DNA from: Blasia pusilla
Taxonomy: Eukaryota > Marchantiophyta > Marchantiopsida > Blasiales
DNA: 64,000 bases
Direction of reading: 5' to 3'
Assembly: GCA_050084515.1 (NCBI GenBank)
Contig: CM114275.1
Coordinates: forward strand, 26,226,001-26,290,000
A program made the position numbers and the translations under genes. Positions within the stretch are counted from its first letter, which is position 1; each line of letters starts with the position of its first letter. This document shows, in pieces, positions 62,680-64,000 of this stretch. Under the pieces are notes generated by a model. The model did no database searches. It had not been told where the DNA came from and was given only the letters and a program-made list of their open reading frames with translations.

Positions 62680-64000
62680 ACGTGTGTTGTGCGGCAACAA
62701 GTAGCGTGGTGCGGCAAATCAACCGATCTATCGTCTTATCGAAAAACCATCCTCAACTCTGGACATCCCACACAGGTCTATGTCCCCTAAACCCATACAT
62801 CATCAATGATCCTAGCATCAGCACGAAACCCAATATCCCAAATAACTTCCCAATATCCGGAAATCCCTCACACGTACAGGGTAAGAGACTAAAATGGGTA
62901 AACTGACAACAATGTCAATGTCGCTCCTCGGCAACTGCAAATCTTGATCCCAACTCGGTCGTGAAGACAACTCCTCCGATCAGCAAGTCGTACTCCTCTC
63001 GTATTAACGCTGCTCAAACCTCTTCGATGTGCAGTGCAGGTCCAATGGTCCAGTGCGGCACCGGCGGCACGGAACGGCTACAAATGGCACGGCACTCGGT
63101 GGCATACCTTCCTCAATCAGCAATTCACATGCTCTGCACCTAAGTGAAGGAGGGGCTTTGCGATCAAGACGGTGCGGTGCGGCCACAAGCAGCACGGCAC
63201 GGCAATCAGCGACGCGTTGCGGCTACGGCTGTCACAGCACGGTACTTGATCATCGTCGAGTGGCTACCAATCCCAACATAGAAAAATGAAATGAAAACTC
63301 AAACACCATAACCCGAGGTCACCTGCCATCACTAGTTGATGACGAAACTGCGATGACGGTGGCGACCAAACCAAAGCACGTGATGGCGGCGCAAGTCAGA
63401 AAATCAACGGTGGTCGTGGAAGACCCTCCACTCCGTAATCGCGGCAATGGCAACCAAAGGGTGGACAATGGCCGAACGCGGCTCTGAGCAGTGCTAGGCA
63501 ACGACAGCGGCCGACGATGGACGGGGGACCGTTGACCGTTGATGGTGACGACCGACCGTTGATGGTGACGGTTGACCATTGATGGTGACGTTTGACCATC
63601 AACCATTGACGGCGGACCATTGAGAGTGACAATGACGGCGACGGCCGTTGCCGCCGGGACGGCTGGTTTAGGGTTTGAACAATTTAACCCTAAAAATCAC
63701 CTAGCAATGGCAATTTTGCAAGATTGACCGTAACTTTTTGCTCGCAATTCAAATTGCGCATTGTTTGTTGCACAGCGTGCATAGCTTCACGGTCTACAAC
63801 AACATGAAAAATATTTGGAATTGGACATTCCAGTAAAAATTGACGGGGACTGTCGTAAAGCCCGATGTCTCTTTCTCCTACACAAAATTTAGCAGCGCTT
63901 CCGCGCTGATTTCTCCCAACGAAAATGTAAAACATGTGAGAACACAAATCAGCAAGCTTCATGGTGCTTCCAAGAGCACCGGCATGGGGCAACCCACCCC
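62680..64000 (-). other. Upstream part of the methyltransferase-bearing element or its flank
   Basis: This is 5' of gag on the minus strand, so a leader and LTR would be expected. I could not find a primer-binding site or paired LTR ends. Short frames such as 63992-63690 (minus, 100 codons) show no motif. A short tandem repeat is listed separately. The window ends before the element border is clear. Confidence 0.3.
63528..63606 (+). repeat. Imperfect short tandem repeat (TTGATGGTGACG)
   Basis: Three units with the core GACCGTTGATGGTGACG or GACCATTGATGGTGACG follow one another, then ACCATCAACCATTG in the reverse sense. The period is about 20-22 bp. Non-coding, in the flank of the retroelement. 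Confidence 0.75.

Overview
This looks like nuclear DNA of a plant, most likely an early-diverging land plant or a relative. The reasons are GT-AG introns of about 40 to 1,750 nt, plant-only or plant-typical protein families, short TTTAGGG-type arrays, Helitron-like ends and decayed gypsy, copia and hAT elements. The DNMT3-like methyltransferase inside a retroelement also points away from ordinary angiosperm repeats, but I cannot name the species. There is no bacterial or organellar signature. Layout, left to right: (1) 1-2000 is repeat-rich, with (CA)n and (TA)n arrays and a Helitron-like end. (2) 2030-6932 (+) is a complete 11-exon FIP2-like BTB/pentapeptide gene. (3) 7000-11300 is AT-rich spacer with decayed copia traces. 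(4) 13076-11319 (-) is a 4-exon gene for a small, probably plastid-targeted membrane protein. (5) 13077-15194 is a divergent intergenic stretch holding two short Helitron-like insertions and a 67-bp tandem repeat. (6) 15195-28350 (+) is a 25-exon SEC6 exocyst gene. It contains a 27-nt microexon, a tandemly duplicated exon that looks mutually exclusive, and a retroelement gag fragment in intron 23. (7) 28351-32010 is spacer with a 105-bp tandem repeat and Helitron-like copies. (8) About 36108-32240 (-) is an MFS transporter of the OCT7/NiaP type. (9) 36350-39700 holds a cluster of ACGTG boxes and an interstitial telomere-like array. (10) 39748-41882 (+) is a broken hAT transposase, followed by a strong palindrome. 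(11) 42000-46150 has no gene I recognise. (12) 50824-46201 (-) is a two-exon GSO1-like LRR receptor kinase whose signal peptide lies in a different frame from the rest. (13) 52200-56000 is AT-rich with Helitron-like ends. (14) 56100-64000 holds two tail-to-tail gypsy-type elements of one family. The minus-strand copy encodes gag, a DSGA protease and then a cytosine-5 DNA methyltransferase, with no reverse transcriptase between them. The host genes are unrelated housekeeping, transport and signalling genes and do not form a pathway. The most notable items are the methyltransferase-bearing retroelement (about 62630-59030) and the duplicated SEC6 exon (24479-24548 and 24591-24660). All gene models were read by eye from splice signals, phase and family similarity. 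The exon borders are internally consistent in phase but have no transcript support here.
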